A program made the position numbers and the translations under genes. From the NCBI GenBank assembly GCA_050945315.1, contig JBMNSS010000170.1, positions 1 to 5,597 of the forward strand: 5,597 nt of DNA, written 5' to 3'. This DNA comes from DTU080 sp050945315. GTDB taxonomy: Bacteria; Bacillota; Limnochordia; DTU080. Position 1 is the stretch's first letter; every line of letters starts with the position of its first letter. Of this stretch, positions 1-5,469 are shown piece after piece. Below the pieces are notes generated by a model that saw only the letters and a program-made list of their open reading frames with translations, ran no database searches and was not told where the DNA came from.

Positions 1-1048
1 GTTCGCTTATGTAGAAGACGGTGACGTGTATTTCAGCGTGTCTCGCTTCCCCGAGTACGGGAAACTGTCGAATCAGAAGCTCGAGGAGTTGGAAACGGGA
101 ACTCGCTTTGATGTCGATGAACGGAAGCGTCACCCGGGCGATTTTGCTCTGTGGAAGGCGGCCAAACCCGGAGAACCGGCATGGGACAGCCCTTGGGGTC
201 AAGGTCGTCCGGGCTGGCATATCGAGTGTTCTGCCATGGCGTACCGCTATTTGGGAGCTCAAATAGACATCCATGGCGGCGGCGTCGATTTGGTGTTCCC
301 CCATCACGAAAACGAGATTGCTCAAAGCGAAGCTTTTAGCGGCCAAGTCCCGTTTGTGCGCTACTGGTTGCACAACGGGCTGGTAAACATGAACGGGGAG
401 AAGATGTCGAAGTCCCTGGGCAACTTCCTCACTGTAGAGGACGTCTTGAGCAAGTATCCTGCGGAGTTGTTGCGTTATTTCATCTTGTCGCATCACTATC
501 GCAGTGCCGTGGATTTCGCGCCCGAACGTGTAGAGGCCGCGGAAAAAGGCTGGCGCCGGCTCAATGCGCTGGTGTGGGAGCTGCGAGAACTTGACTTGAC
601 TCCTCAATGGCCGGGATTGAGTGCTTTGTGGTCGGGAAAGACGCAGCTTGATCCCCAGGGACTGGGTACGGTCATTGCCAAGGCCGCCGGCGAGTTTGAG
701 GCAGCTATGAGCGACGATTTCAATACCCCTCGAGCCATAGCCGTCCTGTTTGACGTAGTGCGTGAGGTTCGGGCAGCCGGGATGAAGGCCCCCGGTATAG
801 ATCTGGCTTTGGCCTTCCTGGAAGAAGCTGCCGGAGACATCCTGGGAGTCTTGGGCGAGCCAATGGCCGCGGTTCGGGAAGAAGGCCTCAACGTGCAGTT
901 GCTTGAGTTGCTCGTAGAACTTAGAAACGAGGCGCGCAAGCGTAAAGACTGGGAGCAGGCGGATCGGATCCGTGATCGCCTCAAGGAACTGGGCGTAGTA
1001 CTTGAGGATACTCCTTCCGGTACTCGCTGGGTGGTTCAAAATACATGA
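1..1048 (+). CDS. cysS: Cysteinyl-tRNA synthetase, 5'-truncated by the window edge
   Basis: Class I aminoacyl-tRNA synthetase that charges tRNA-Cys with cysteine using ATP in the cytoplasm. The reading frame is open from base 2, so 348 C-terminal residues are visible. By alignment from memory with the E. coli enzyme (461 aa), roughly 130 N-terminal residues are missing, including the HIGH motif and the first zinc cysteine. What is seen: WHIECSAM with a zinc-ligand Cys (fragment residue 76); FPHHENEIAQ with the zinc-ligand His and Glu (101 and 105, the same spacing as E. coli C209/H234/E238); the KMSKS ATP-binding loop at bases 401-415; the DALR-type helical tail; and the C-terminal signature ending LEDTPSGTRW, typical of the family's anticodon-binding end. 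The TGA stop overlaps the ATG of mrnC by 4 nt, so the two are probably translationally coupled. Identification is secure; only the truncated start is unknown. Confidence 0.98.
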   Translation, partial: FAYVEDGDVYFSVSRFPEYGKLSNQKLEELETGTRFDVDERKRHPGDFALWKAAKPGEPAWDSPWGQGRPGWHIECSAMAYRYLGAQIDIHGGGVDLVFPHHENEIAQSEAFSGQVPFVRYWLHNGLVNMNGEKMSKSLGNFLTVEDVLSKYPAELLRYFILSHHYRSAVDFAPERVEAAEKGWRRLNALVWELRELDLTPQWPGLSALWSGKTQLDPQGLGTVIAKAAGEFEAAMSDDFNTPRAIAVLFDVVREVRAAGMKAPGIDLALAFLEEAAGDILGVLGEPMAAVREEGLNVQLLELLVELRNEARKRKDWEQADRIRDRLKELGVVLEDTPSGTRWVVQNT

Positions 1049-1497
1049 GTTCAGAGTCTATGAGGGAATCCTTTCTGCCAGGCCTTGGCCGGCTGGATCC
1101 TTTCCGGGCCTGCCAAATGCATCCTTTGGCCCTGGCTTATCTGGGGGACGCCGTATTTGAACTCTATGTGCGGGATCGACTCCTCACTGGCGTTGCGCTT
1201 CCCACCGCTGAGTTGCATCGCCAGGCGGTCATGCGGGTTCAGGCCACGTCTCAGGCTGCGGCATTACGGGCTTTTTTGGAACAACTGACGAAGGAAGAGG
1301 CCGATGTCGTGCGGCGGGCGCGCAACGCCCGCTGCTCGTCTTACAGACATGGAGACCCGGCTGACTATCACTATAGCACCGCTTTTGAAGCTCTTTTGGG
1401 ATATTTGTACTTGCTCGGACGCCAGGAGCGGCTCGAGCAACTGATGAACACGGCTTTTGAGTTAGCCGACCGGCAAGAGGATAGGGGTGAACCCTGA
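1045..1497 (+). CDS. mrnC: Mini-ribonuclease III (MrnC)
   Basis: Cytoplasmic double-strand-specific endoribonuclease. In Bacillus subtilis the homologue matures the ends of 23S rRNA. The 150-aa protein is an RNase III catalytic domain with no dsRNA-binding domain, which defines the Mini-III family. Visible signatures are HPLALAYLGDAVFELYVR (residues 26-43) with the metal-binding Asp35, the RARNAR segment (91-96) where the family has RGRNAK, and YSTAFEALLGYLYL (110-123) with catalytic Glu115. Length is normal for the family (about 130-150 aa). The chosen ATG overlaps the cysS stop as ATGA. A weak GGTGG lies about 11 nt upstream, and an in-frame ATG at 1060 is an alternative start. The cysS-mrnC-rlmB order is a conserved Bacillota arrangement. 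Confidence 0.96.
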   Translation: MSSESMRESFLPGLGRLDPFRACQMHPLALAYLGDAVFELYVRDRLLTGVALPTAELHRQAVMRVQATSQAAALRAFLEQLTKEEADVVRRARNARCSSYRHGDPADYHYSTAFEALLGYLYLLGRQERLEQLMNTAFELADRQEDRGEP

Positions 1498-2296
1498 AGT
1501 GCAAGAGAGAAAACCAAGAAAGCAGAGGACTCAGCGGCGGGCGCCCTCTGATTCGGAACTCGCGCAGATAGAAGGTCGCAATCCGGTACGTGAAGCGCTC
1601 CGAGCAGGTCGCGCCCTCGAATGCATCTTGATGGTCAGCAGCGAACGTCCCGGTCCTCTACTGGACATTAAGGCCATGGCTCACGAGCGCGGCGTACGTG
1701 TGGAGGTTGTCGACAGGATGCAACTCGACCGGCAAAGCGTTACCGGCAGGCACCAGGGAGTCATTGCCATCGCAGTAGCCAGAAGCTACGTCGACGTGGA
1801 AGATATTCTGCAAGTAGCTGCAGAGCGAAACGAAACACCGCTACTGCTGCTATGTGATGAGGTGCAAGATCCGCACAATCTGGGAGCGCTCTTGCGCAGC
1901 GCTGAAGCTACCGGCGTCCACGGTCTGGTCATTCCGACGCGTAGGGCCGTGGGGCTTACCCCTACAGTGGCCAAGACCTCAGCCGGTGCCGTTGAACACG
2001 TTGCTGTGGCCCGAGTGACCAATTTGGTCCAGGCCATGAAACGACTCAAAGAGGCAGGCCTTTGGATAATCGGGGCTGAGATGAGCGCCGAACAAACCCT
2101 GTGGCAAGCCGATATGACGGGTCCTCTCGCTGTGGTGGTCGGTTCCGAAGGGACTGGTCTGGGGCGGCTGGTGAGTGAGCACTGTGATTTCATGGTGCGT
2201 ATTCCTATGTGCGGCCGAGTCAATTCCCTGAACGCCTCGGTTGCCGGCTCATTGATCCTGTTTGAAGTACTCCGACAGCGGCAAAGGCAGGAATAG
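1487..2296 (+). CDS. rlmB: 23S rRNA (guanosine-2'-O-)-methyltransferase RlmB (SpoU/TrmH family)
   Basis: SPOUT-class, SAM-dependent 2'-O-methyltransferase. The E. coli member methylates G2251 in the peptidyl-transferase P-loop of 23S rRNA. The N-terminal substrate-binding domain starts at IEGRNPVREAL (residues 28-38). The trefoil-knot catalytic domain follows from about residue 117. It has motif 1 DPHNLGALLRSAEATG (128-143, with conserved N131 and R137), motif 2 VVVGSEGTGL (216-225, E221) and motif 3 IPMCGRVNSLNASVAGS (239-255, N249). The first 20 or so residues are a Lys/Arg-rich tail, which makes the 269-aa product slightly longer than usual. The GTG at 1487 overlaps mrnC by 11 nt and has AAGAGG 6 nt upstream. 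A second in-frame GTG at 1499 has GGGGTGA 8 nt upstream and is equally plausible. Family assignment is firm. The exact target nucleotide is inferred from homology, since paralogous SpoU enzymes look alike. Confidence 0.95.
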   Translation: MNPEVQERKPRKQRTQRRAPSDSELAQIEGRNPVREALRAGRALECILMVSSERPGPLLDIKAMAHERGVRVEVVDRMQLDRQSVTGRHQGVIAIAVARSYVDVEDILQVAAERNETPLLLLCDEVQDPHNLGALLRSAEATGVHGLVIPTRRAVGLTPTVAKTSAGAVEHVAVARVTNLVQAMKRLKEAGLWIIGAEMSAEQTLWQADMTGPLAVVVGSEGTGLGRLVSEHCDFMVRIPMCGRVNSLNASVAGSLILFEVLRQRQRQE

Positions 2297-2359
2297 CAGG
2301 CCATCAGTTGATGCAAAATGATCTTGATCTTCCGCAACAGGGCGAGGTTGGTGAGGTGA

Positions 2360-3700
2360 ATGCGTCAACCGGTTTGGCCCGTTGCCGCTCTCCTTTGTAT
2401 CTGCGTCTTTCTGGGGTATGGAATGGCTCACTGGATGGTGTGGGCCAGACTGTCACGGGAAGTGATCACGGGCGGCGGCACGAAGCTTCCCATTGACAAT
2501 GAATCCGGTTTCATCGAGGCGTTGGAACGCCTCGAAACGCGGCTGTTAGGGAGTCCTCTCCAACTCGTCGCCGGCGAGCAGACGTGGGAACTCATCGGTT
2601 CGGAGTTGGATGTACATATTGATCGGCTGGGAATGTGGCAAGACGTCGCCGGGCGCCCGCCCGAAGGATACTTGGCATTCCTGTTACGCCCCAGGCAGCC
2701 ACGTTTTCTGCCCATCCGGCTGACTTACGATGAAGAGACCATCAATCAGCGGTTAGCTGTGATCGGTCAGGAGATTTGGTGTCCTCCCCGCAATGCTCGT
2801 CCGGATCCGCAGACGAAAAAAGTCGTGCCCGAAGAGAGTGGACAAGAACTCGATATCCCCGCAACCCGCGCCCGTTTGCTTGATGCGTGGCGAGGAGGAG
2901 AACCTCGGGCCTTTGCCGTTATCAAGACCATTCCTCCGGCCACCACTGCGGCATCTCTGCGGCGCTTGGGTTTGCGGCATCTGCTGGCCAGCTTCTCCAG
3001 TACCTTCGATCCTGAACAGGAAGGCAGGGTTCATAATATTCGGATGGCCGCCACTCTTCTTGACGGGACACTCTTGCTTCCCGGCGAGGTCTTCTCGTTT
3101 AACACCGTCGTCGGTCCGCGCACTCTCGAACGCGGTTTTCGTGCAGCCCCTGAGATCGTAAATCAAGAGATGGTCTGGGGAGTCGGCGGAGGAATCTGTC
3201 AGGTTTCCTCCACCCTGTACAACGCAGCGCTGCTTTCGGGGTTGCAGATCGTGGAACGCAGACCTCATTCCCGCCCCTTGGGCTACATCGGTTTAGGCCG
3301 TGATGCAACCGTCTACTACGGAGCCATTGATTTTCGCTTTGCAAACACCCACCCGTTTCCCATCCTGCTGTCGAGTGAAGTGGTCGGAAACCGAGTCTCC
3401 CTATCCATATGGGGATCCGGTGAACTACCTGTGATGTATACAGTGGTCACTGAGGTATCGGAGGTTCTTCCAGCAGGGGAGGTCATCGAGAACGATCCCT
3501 CCATGCCTCTCGGCGAATCGGTCCTCCTCAGGGAAGGACGGGAGGGCCGGCGTGTCGAGACCTGGTTGGTTGCATTGGAAGCGGACGGCTCAGAGACTTG
3601 GCGGCAGCGCATCTCTCAAGATCTGTACCCCCCTCAACCATCAGTCCTACGGCAGAATCTCACCGATCCTTCTTTATCGGGGAATACATCCTCTTCATGA
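2360..3700 (+). CDS. Membrane-anchored VanW-domain protein (YoaR-like, with PG_binding_4- and G5-like regions)
   Basis: A 446-aa envelope protein of unknown biochemical role. Residues 5-28 are hydrophobic and form a signal anchor or uncleaved signal peptide, so the rest should face the outside. Residues about 63-200 resemble the PG_binding_4 region that precedes VanW domains (TWELIGSELDV, then a variable linker). Residues about 224-355 are the VanW domain: VHNIRMAATLLDG, PGEVFSFN, VGPRT, then GGGICQVSSTLYNA (276-289, with Cys280), ERRPHS and GRDATVYYGAIDFRFAN. Residues about 356-425 look like a degenerate G5 domain ending ISQDLYPP. The family name comes from a vanB-type vancomycin-resistance cluster, but no vanA/vanH/vanX-type gene is visible, so resistance should not be inferred; a cell-wall role is more likely. 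An in-frame TGA sits immediately before the ATG, so this is the first possible start. GAGGTGA touches the ATG, and a better-spaced GAGG lies 12 nt upstream. No promoter is seen in the 63-nt gap after rlmB, so it is probably co-transcribed. Confidence 0.9.
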   Translation: MRQPVWPVAALLCICVFLGYGMAHWMVWARLSREVITGGGTKLPIDNESGFIEALERLETRLLGSPLQLVAGEQTWELIGSELDVHIDRLGMWQDVAGRPPEGYLAFLLRPRQPRFLPIRLTYDEETINQRLAVIGQEIWCPPRNARPDPQTKKVVPEESGQELDIPATRARLLDAWRGGEPRAFAVIKTIPPATTAASLRRLGLRHLLASFSSTFDPEQEGRVHNIRMAATLLDGTLLLPGEVFSFNTVVGPRTLERGFRAAPEIVNQEMVWGVGGGICQVSSTLYNAALLSGLQIVERRPHSRPLGYIGLGRDATVYYGAIDFRFANTHPFPILLSSEVVGNRVSLSIWGSGELPVMYTVVTEVSEVLPAGEVIENDPSMPLGESVLLREGREGRRVETWLVALEADGSETWRQRISQDLYPPQPSVLRQNLTDPSLSGNTSSS

Positions 3701-3767
3701 TCGCCCTGGATAGCTGAAACATTTCAATAAAATACGATATACACAGTCCATGCAGCCCCCCCTCGCC

Positions 3768-3796
3768 TTGACGGCCTATGATGGGTGATGTATAAT
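3768..3796 (+). promoter_or_regulatory. Sigma-A-type promoter upstream of sigH
   Basis: TTGACG (3768-3773) and a perfect TATAAT (3791-3796) are separated by an ideal 17 bp. Transcription would start near 3803 and give a leader of about 200 nt before sigH. This separates sigH expression from the upstream operon. A housekeeping sigma-A promoter for sigH is also the known situation in B. subtilis. No AbrB or other operator can be identified from sequence alone. Confidence 0.82.
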
Positions 3797-3832
3797 GGCG
3801 CTAGCTTTCGGCCTGGAAAACTACATGTAAGT

Positions 3833-3855
3833 GCCGTTCCTCGGCAAGGAACGGC
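3833..3855 (+). repeat. Perfect 9-bp inverted repeat in the sigH leader
   Basis: GCCGTTCCT (3833-3841) and AGGAACGGC (3847-3855) flank a 5-nt loop (CGGCA). The structure would form about 30 nt into the predicted sigH transcript. No U-tract follows, so it is not itself an intrinsic terminator. It could stabilise the 5' end of the mRNA or act as a regulatory element. Confidence 0.7.
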
Positions 3856-3864
3856 TGTTTAGTC

Positions 3865-3900
3865 CCCTGGCTGTAAATATCTTCGGTTTACCGGGTTTTT
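3865..3900 (+). terminator. Possible weak intrinsic terminator/attenuator in the sigH leader
   Basis: CCC-T-GG (3865-3870) can pair with CCGGG (3891-3895) around a single-base bulge. Inside this, TAAA (3874-3877) can pair with TTTA (3887-3890), and TTTTT (3896-3900) follows directly. The stem is interrupted by bulges and would be only moderately stable, so premature termination ahead of sigH is a suggestion only. Confidence 0.3.
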
Positions 3901-3928
3901 CTCCTTTGTACGGCAGAAACCAAGCTTT

Positions 3929-3952
3929 CAACAGACAAGTTGATATCTGTTG
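3929..3952. repeat. Inverted repeat (7-bp arms) before sigH
   Basis: CAACAGA (3929-3935) and TCTGTTG (3946-3952) are perfect inverted copies separated by 10 bp, about 50 bp before the sigH start. The shape suits a dimeric-regulator operator or an RNA hairpin. It lies downstream of the predicted transcription start, and no known regulator can be assigned. Confidence 0.4.
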
Positions 3953-3999
3953 GTATATGTCGGCTTTCATAACTGATGAGGATCTCGGAGCTTTTTGGT

Positions 4000-4006
4000 G
4001 GAGGAG
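4000..4006 (+). promoter_or_regulatory. sigH ribosome-binding site
   Basis: GGAGGAG (4000-4006) directly abuts the ATG at 4007, which is closer than usual, but lies an ideal 6 nt before an in-frame TTG at 4013. GGTGG (3997-4001) is 5 nt from the ATG. The site therefore marks the region of initiation but leaves the exact start codon open. Confidence 0.7.
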
Positions 4007-4675
4007 ATGCGGTTGGGCGTCTACGCGGAGCGAAGCTACTACGCTGTATATGAGGACCTGTGCGATGAAGAGGTAGTGGCGTTTGCTCGGGGTGGGGATG
4101 AGGTAGCTCAGGAGTATCTGATCAGCAAGTATAGAAACTTCGTACGAGCCAAGGCCCGCTCCTATTTTCTCATCGGAGCTGATCGCGAGGATATTATCCA
4201 GGAGGGCATGATCGGGCTGTACAAGGCCATACGGGATTTCCGGCCCGACAAACTCGCTTCGTTCCGGGCTTTTGCTGAGCTGTGTATCACCAGACAGATC
4301 ATCACGGCCATCAAGACGGCTACGCGTCAGAAGCACATCCCACTCAACTCATATGTCTCGCTTAATAAGCCTATCTACGATGAGGAATCGGACCGGACTC
4401 TGATGGATATCATCTCAGGAAGCAAGGTGACTGATCCGGAAGAACTCGTCATCAGTCGCGAGGAGTTTATAGACATTGAGGGTAAGATGAGCGAGTTCCT
4501 CAGCGATCTGGAATGGAACGTGCTCATGTATTATCTTGAGGGCAAGTCTTACCAAGAGATTGCCGAAGAGCTGTGCCGCCATGTCAAGTCGGTGGACAAT
4601 GCTCTTCAGCGGGTGAAACGCAAGCTTGAGCGATATCTCGAAAAGCGCGAGAACGAAATGGCACGCCAGGCTTGA
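4007..4675 (+). CDS. sigH: RNA polymerase sporulation/stationary-phase sigma factor SigH (sigma-30)
   Basis: Alternative sigma factor that directs RNA polymerase to post-exponential and early-sporulation promoters. In B. subtilis these include spo0A, spo0F and the spoIIA operon. The 222-aa product is almost colinear with the 218-aa B. subtilis protein. Conserved segments are YLISKYRNFVRAKARSYFLI, then GADREDIIQEGMIGLYKAI (region 2.2, core binding, about 57-75), FAELCITRQIITAIKTATRQ (regions 2.3-2.4, -10 recognition, about 89-108), HIPLNSYVSLNKPIYDEESD, and the region 4.2 helix-turn-helix SYQEIAEELCRHVKSVDNAL (about 181-200). The start is ambiguous: ATG 4007 is given here, but TTG 4013 has the best-spaced Shine-Dalgarno and would begin MGVYAER, and TTG 3995 is also open. 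It has its own promoter at 3768. The TGA stop lies inside the -35 box of the following tRNA promoter. Its presence indicates an endospore-former or close relative. Confidence 0.97.
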   Translation: MRLGVYAERSYYAVYEDLCDEEVVAFARGGDEVAQEYLISKYRNFVRAKARSYFLIGADREDIIQEGMIGLYKAIRDFRPDKLASFRAFAELCITRQIITAIKTATRQKHIPLNSYVSLNKPIYDEESDRTLMDIISGSKVTDPEELVISREEFIDIEGKMSEFLSDLEWNVLMYYLEGKSYQEIAEELCRHVKSVDNALQRVKRKLERYLEKRENEMARQA

Positions 4676-4700
4676 CAGCCCTTGCGGAGGATGCTACCAT
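4672..4700 (+). promoter_or_regulatory. Promoter of tRNA-Thr(UGU), overlapping the sigH stop codon
   Basis: A consensus TTGACA (4672-4677) and TACCAT (4695-4700, 4 of 6 matches) are 17 bp apart. TGC just before the -10 makes it an extended -10 element. The sigH TGA is contained within the -35 box. Predicted initiation is near 4707, about 25 nt before the tRNA. Confidence 0.75.
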
Positions 4701-4731
4701 AGTTCGTGGTTTGCGGTAGTATCCGCGAAAT

Positions 4732-4807
4732 GCCAGCGTAGCTCAATCGGTAGAGCACCCGCCTTGTAAGCGGGGGGTTGCGGGTTCGAGTCCCATCGCT
4801 GGCTCCA
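4732..4807 (+). tRNA. tRNA-Thr (anticodon UGU)
   Basis: A complete 76-nt cloverleaf. Acceptor GCCAGCG pairs with CGCTGGC, the D-stem is GCTC/GAGC, and the anticodon stem is CCCGC/GCGGG with loop CTTGTAA (anticodon TGT at 4765-4767). The T-loop is TTCGAGT, the discriminator is U, and CCA is encoded. UGU reads ACA and, by wobble, other Thr codons. The T-stem (GCGGG/CCCAT) carries a C50-A64 mismatch where a C-G pair is usual. Confidence 0.97.
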
Positions 4808-4868
4808 GTTTCTCTGTAGCCTGGTATTAGGCACGCTGGTCTACATCGAGCAAATTGACAAGTCGGTG

Positions 4869-4897
4869 TTGACAACGTAGCAGTGAGGTAGTATAAT
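4869..4897 (+). promoter_or_regulatory. Consensus promoter of the tRNA-Tyr/tRNA-fMet unit
   Basis: TTGACA (4869-4874), a 17-bp spacer and TATAAT (4892-4897) make a perfect sigma-A consensus promoter. Initiation is expected near 4904, about 15 nt before tRNA-Tyr. A second TTGACA lies 14 bp upstream (4855-4860) with no good -10 partner. The strength fits a stable-RNA promoter. Confidence 0.88.
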
Positions 4898-4918
4898 TAA
4901 AGTCGTTGTTCGGGGCAT

Positions 4919-5004
<86 letters not shown>

Positions 5005-5009
5005 GTCGC

Positions 5010-5086
5010 CGCGGGGTGGAGCAGTCAGGTAGCTCGTCGGGCTCATAACCCGAAGGTTGTCGGTTCAAATCCGGCCCCCGCAACCA
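5010..5086 (+). tRNA. Initiator tRNA-fMet (anticodon CAU)
   Basis: A 77-nt tRNA with anticodon CAT (5044-5046) and two initiator hallmarks. The first is an unpaired C1-A72 at the top of the acceptor stem (CGCGGGG against CCCCGCA), which permits formylation and blocks EF-Tu binding. The second is three consecutive G-C pairs (GGG/CCC) at the base of the anticodon stem, which favour the ribosomal P site. CCA is encoded. It is therefore the initiator, not an elongator Met or Ile2 tRNA. Confidence 0.96.
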
Positions 5087-5090
5087 AGTG

Positions 5091-5132
5091 CACAAAGCTT
5101 GCATTTCATTGAGTCGAAATGCAAGCTTTGTG
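5091..5132 (+). terminator. Long perfect hairpin after tRNA-fMet, probable end of the Tyr-fMet transcript
   Basis: Two perfect 17-nt inverted arms (5091-5107 and 5116-5132) enclose an 8-nt loop, starting 4 nt after the tRNA CCA end. The position suits a terminator or a 3'-processing structure. Only ATTT follows and the stem is AT-rich, so it is not a textbook Rho-independent terminator. A smaller CGGGC/GCCCG hairpin (5139-5155) followed by T-rich sequence (5159-5174) may assist. Confidence 0.5.
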
Positions 5133-5179
5133 ATTTCACGGGCAAGATAAGCCCGAGCTTAAATCTTTTCTTTTGAGTA

Positions 5180-5209
5180 TAGACGAACGTCGCCTCGGTG
5201 TGTTATAAT
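5180..5209 (+). promoter_or_regulatory. Promoter of tRNA-Thr(GGU), probably also serving tuf
   Basis: A perfect TATAAT (5204-5209) is preceded by TGT, giving an extended -10. The best -35 is TAGACG (5180-5185, 4 of 6 matches) at an 18-bp spacing. Initiation near 5216 would be about 8 nt before the tRNA. No other good promoter is visible before tuf. Confidence 0.72.
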
Positions 5210-5223
5210 GCGTCCTGTGGCAG

Positions 5224-5301
5224 GCCCGTATAGCTCAGCCGAGGCAGAGCGCACCCTTGGTAAGGGTGAGGTCGCCGGTTCGACTCCGGCTACGGGCTCC
5301 A
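5224..5301 (+). tRNA. tRNA-Thr (anticodon GGU)
   Basis: A 78-nt cloverleaf. Acceptor GCCCGTA pairs with TACGGGC, the D-stem is GCTC/GAGC with a 10-nt loop, and the anticodon stem is CACCC/GGGTG with loop TTGGTAA (anticodon GGT at 5259-5261). The T-arm is GCCGG-TTCGACT-CCGGC, the discriminator is U, and CCA is encoded. It reads ACC and ACU and complements the UGU isoacceptor upstream. Confidence 0.97.
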
Positions 5302-5308
5302 GCTTAAC

Positions 5309-5344
5309 AGAGGAAAGGCTCACCGCTGGTGGGCCTTTTCCTCT
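5309..5344 (+). terminator. Intrinsic terminator/attenuator-like hairpin between tRNA-Thr(GGU) and tuf
   Basis: The GC-rich core GGCTCACC (5317-5324) pairs with GGTGGGCC (5328-5335), with one G-U pair and a 3-nt loop, and is followed by TTTTCCTCT. The outer AGAGGAAA (5309-5316) can also pair with that T-rich tract (one bulged T), extending the stem to about 16 bp. It may partially end transcripts after the tRNA, leaving read-through for tuf, or serve as a processing site. Confidence 0.55.
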
Positions 5345-5469
5345 AAATGGATGGATAGTGAGCAGGAGAATCCGAGAATGCAAAGAATCTGCCACGGGGC
5401 AGATATGTGCCTGTCATTCCACTGTCTCCGCGCCTACCGGAGTAGATGTAAAGACGAGGAGTGATTGTT
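5345..5469 (+). other. tuf leader region
   Basis: 125 nt without a coding signal or a recognisable promoter. It contains a 7-bp hairpin ATCTGCC/GGCAGAT with loop ACGG (5387-5404) and a 5-bp CTCCG/CGGAG hairpin (5426-5442). It ends in the tuf Shine-Dalgarno AGGAGTGA (5457-5464). Confidence 0.5.

Larger units (their letters stand above)
3701..4006 (+). other. Non-coding region between the VanW gene and sigH (sigH leader)
   Basis: No convincing reading frame exists here on either strand. The first part (3701-3767) is AT-rich, then carries a C-run, and shows no clear terminator for the upstream gene. The remainder holds the sigH promoter and, in the predicted transcript, a 9-bp hairpin (3833-3855), a terminator-like fold with five T residues (3865-3900), a 7-bp dyad (3929-3952) and the sigH ribosome-binding site. 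No known riboswitch or T-box consensus was recognised. Confidence 0.6.

Noticed and set aside
1786..2337. 183-aa minus-strand frame opposite rlmB
   Set aside because: A Ser/Thr/Arg-rich shadow of a clearly coding gene on the + strand.
2308..2496. 62-aa + strand frame spanning the rlmB-VanW gap, as a possible leader peptide
   Set aside because: Most of it overlaps the VanW gene in another frame, the start is TTG/ATG without a Shine-Dalgarno, and the composition is not protein-like.
2360..3700. Reading the VanW-domain gene as vancomycin resistance
   Set aside because: VanW proteins are widespread in Bacillota without resistance, and no D-Ala-D-Lac ligase, dehydrogenase, dipeptidase or two-component system is nearby.
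3825..3830. ATG directly followed by TAA in the sigH leader (minimal start-stop ORF)
   Set aside because: There is no ribosome-binding site upstream, and a six-base match is expected by chance.
3821..4336. 171-aa minus-strand frame over the sigH leader and 5' half of sigH
   Set aside because: It is antisense to a highly conserved sigH sequence and shows no recognisable domain or start signals.
4816..4844. Possible terminator after tRNA-Thr(UGU)
   Set aside because: Only 4-bp stems (GCCT/AGGC, GTAG/CTAC) can form and no T-run follows.
4606..4875. 89-aa minus-strand frame across tRNA-Thr(UGU)
   Set aside because: Its DGTRTRNPPLTRRVLYRLSY stretch is the reverse-strand translation of a tRNA gene, a well-known spurious protein in databases.
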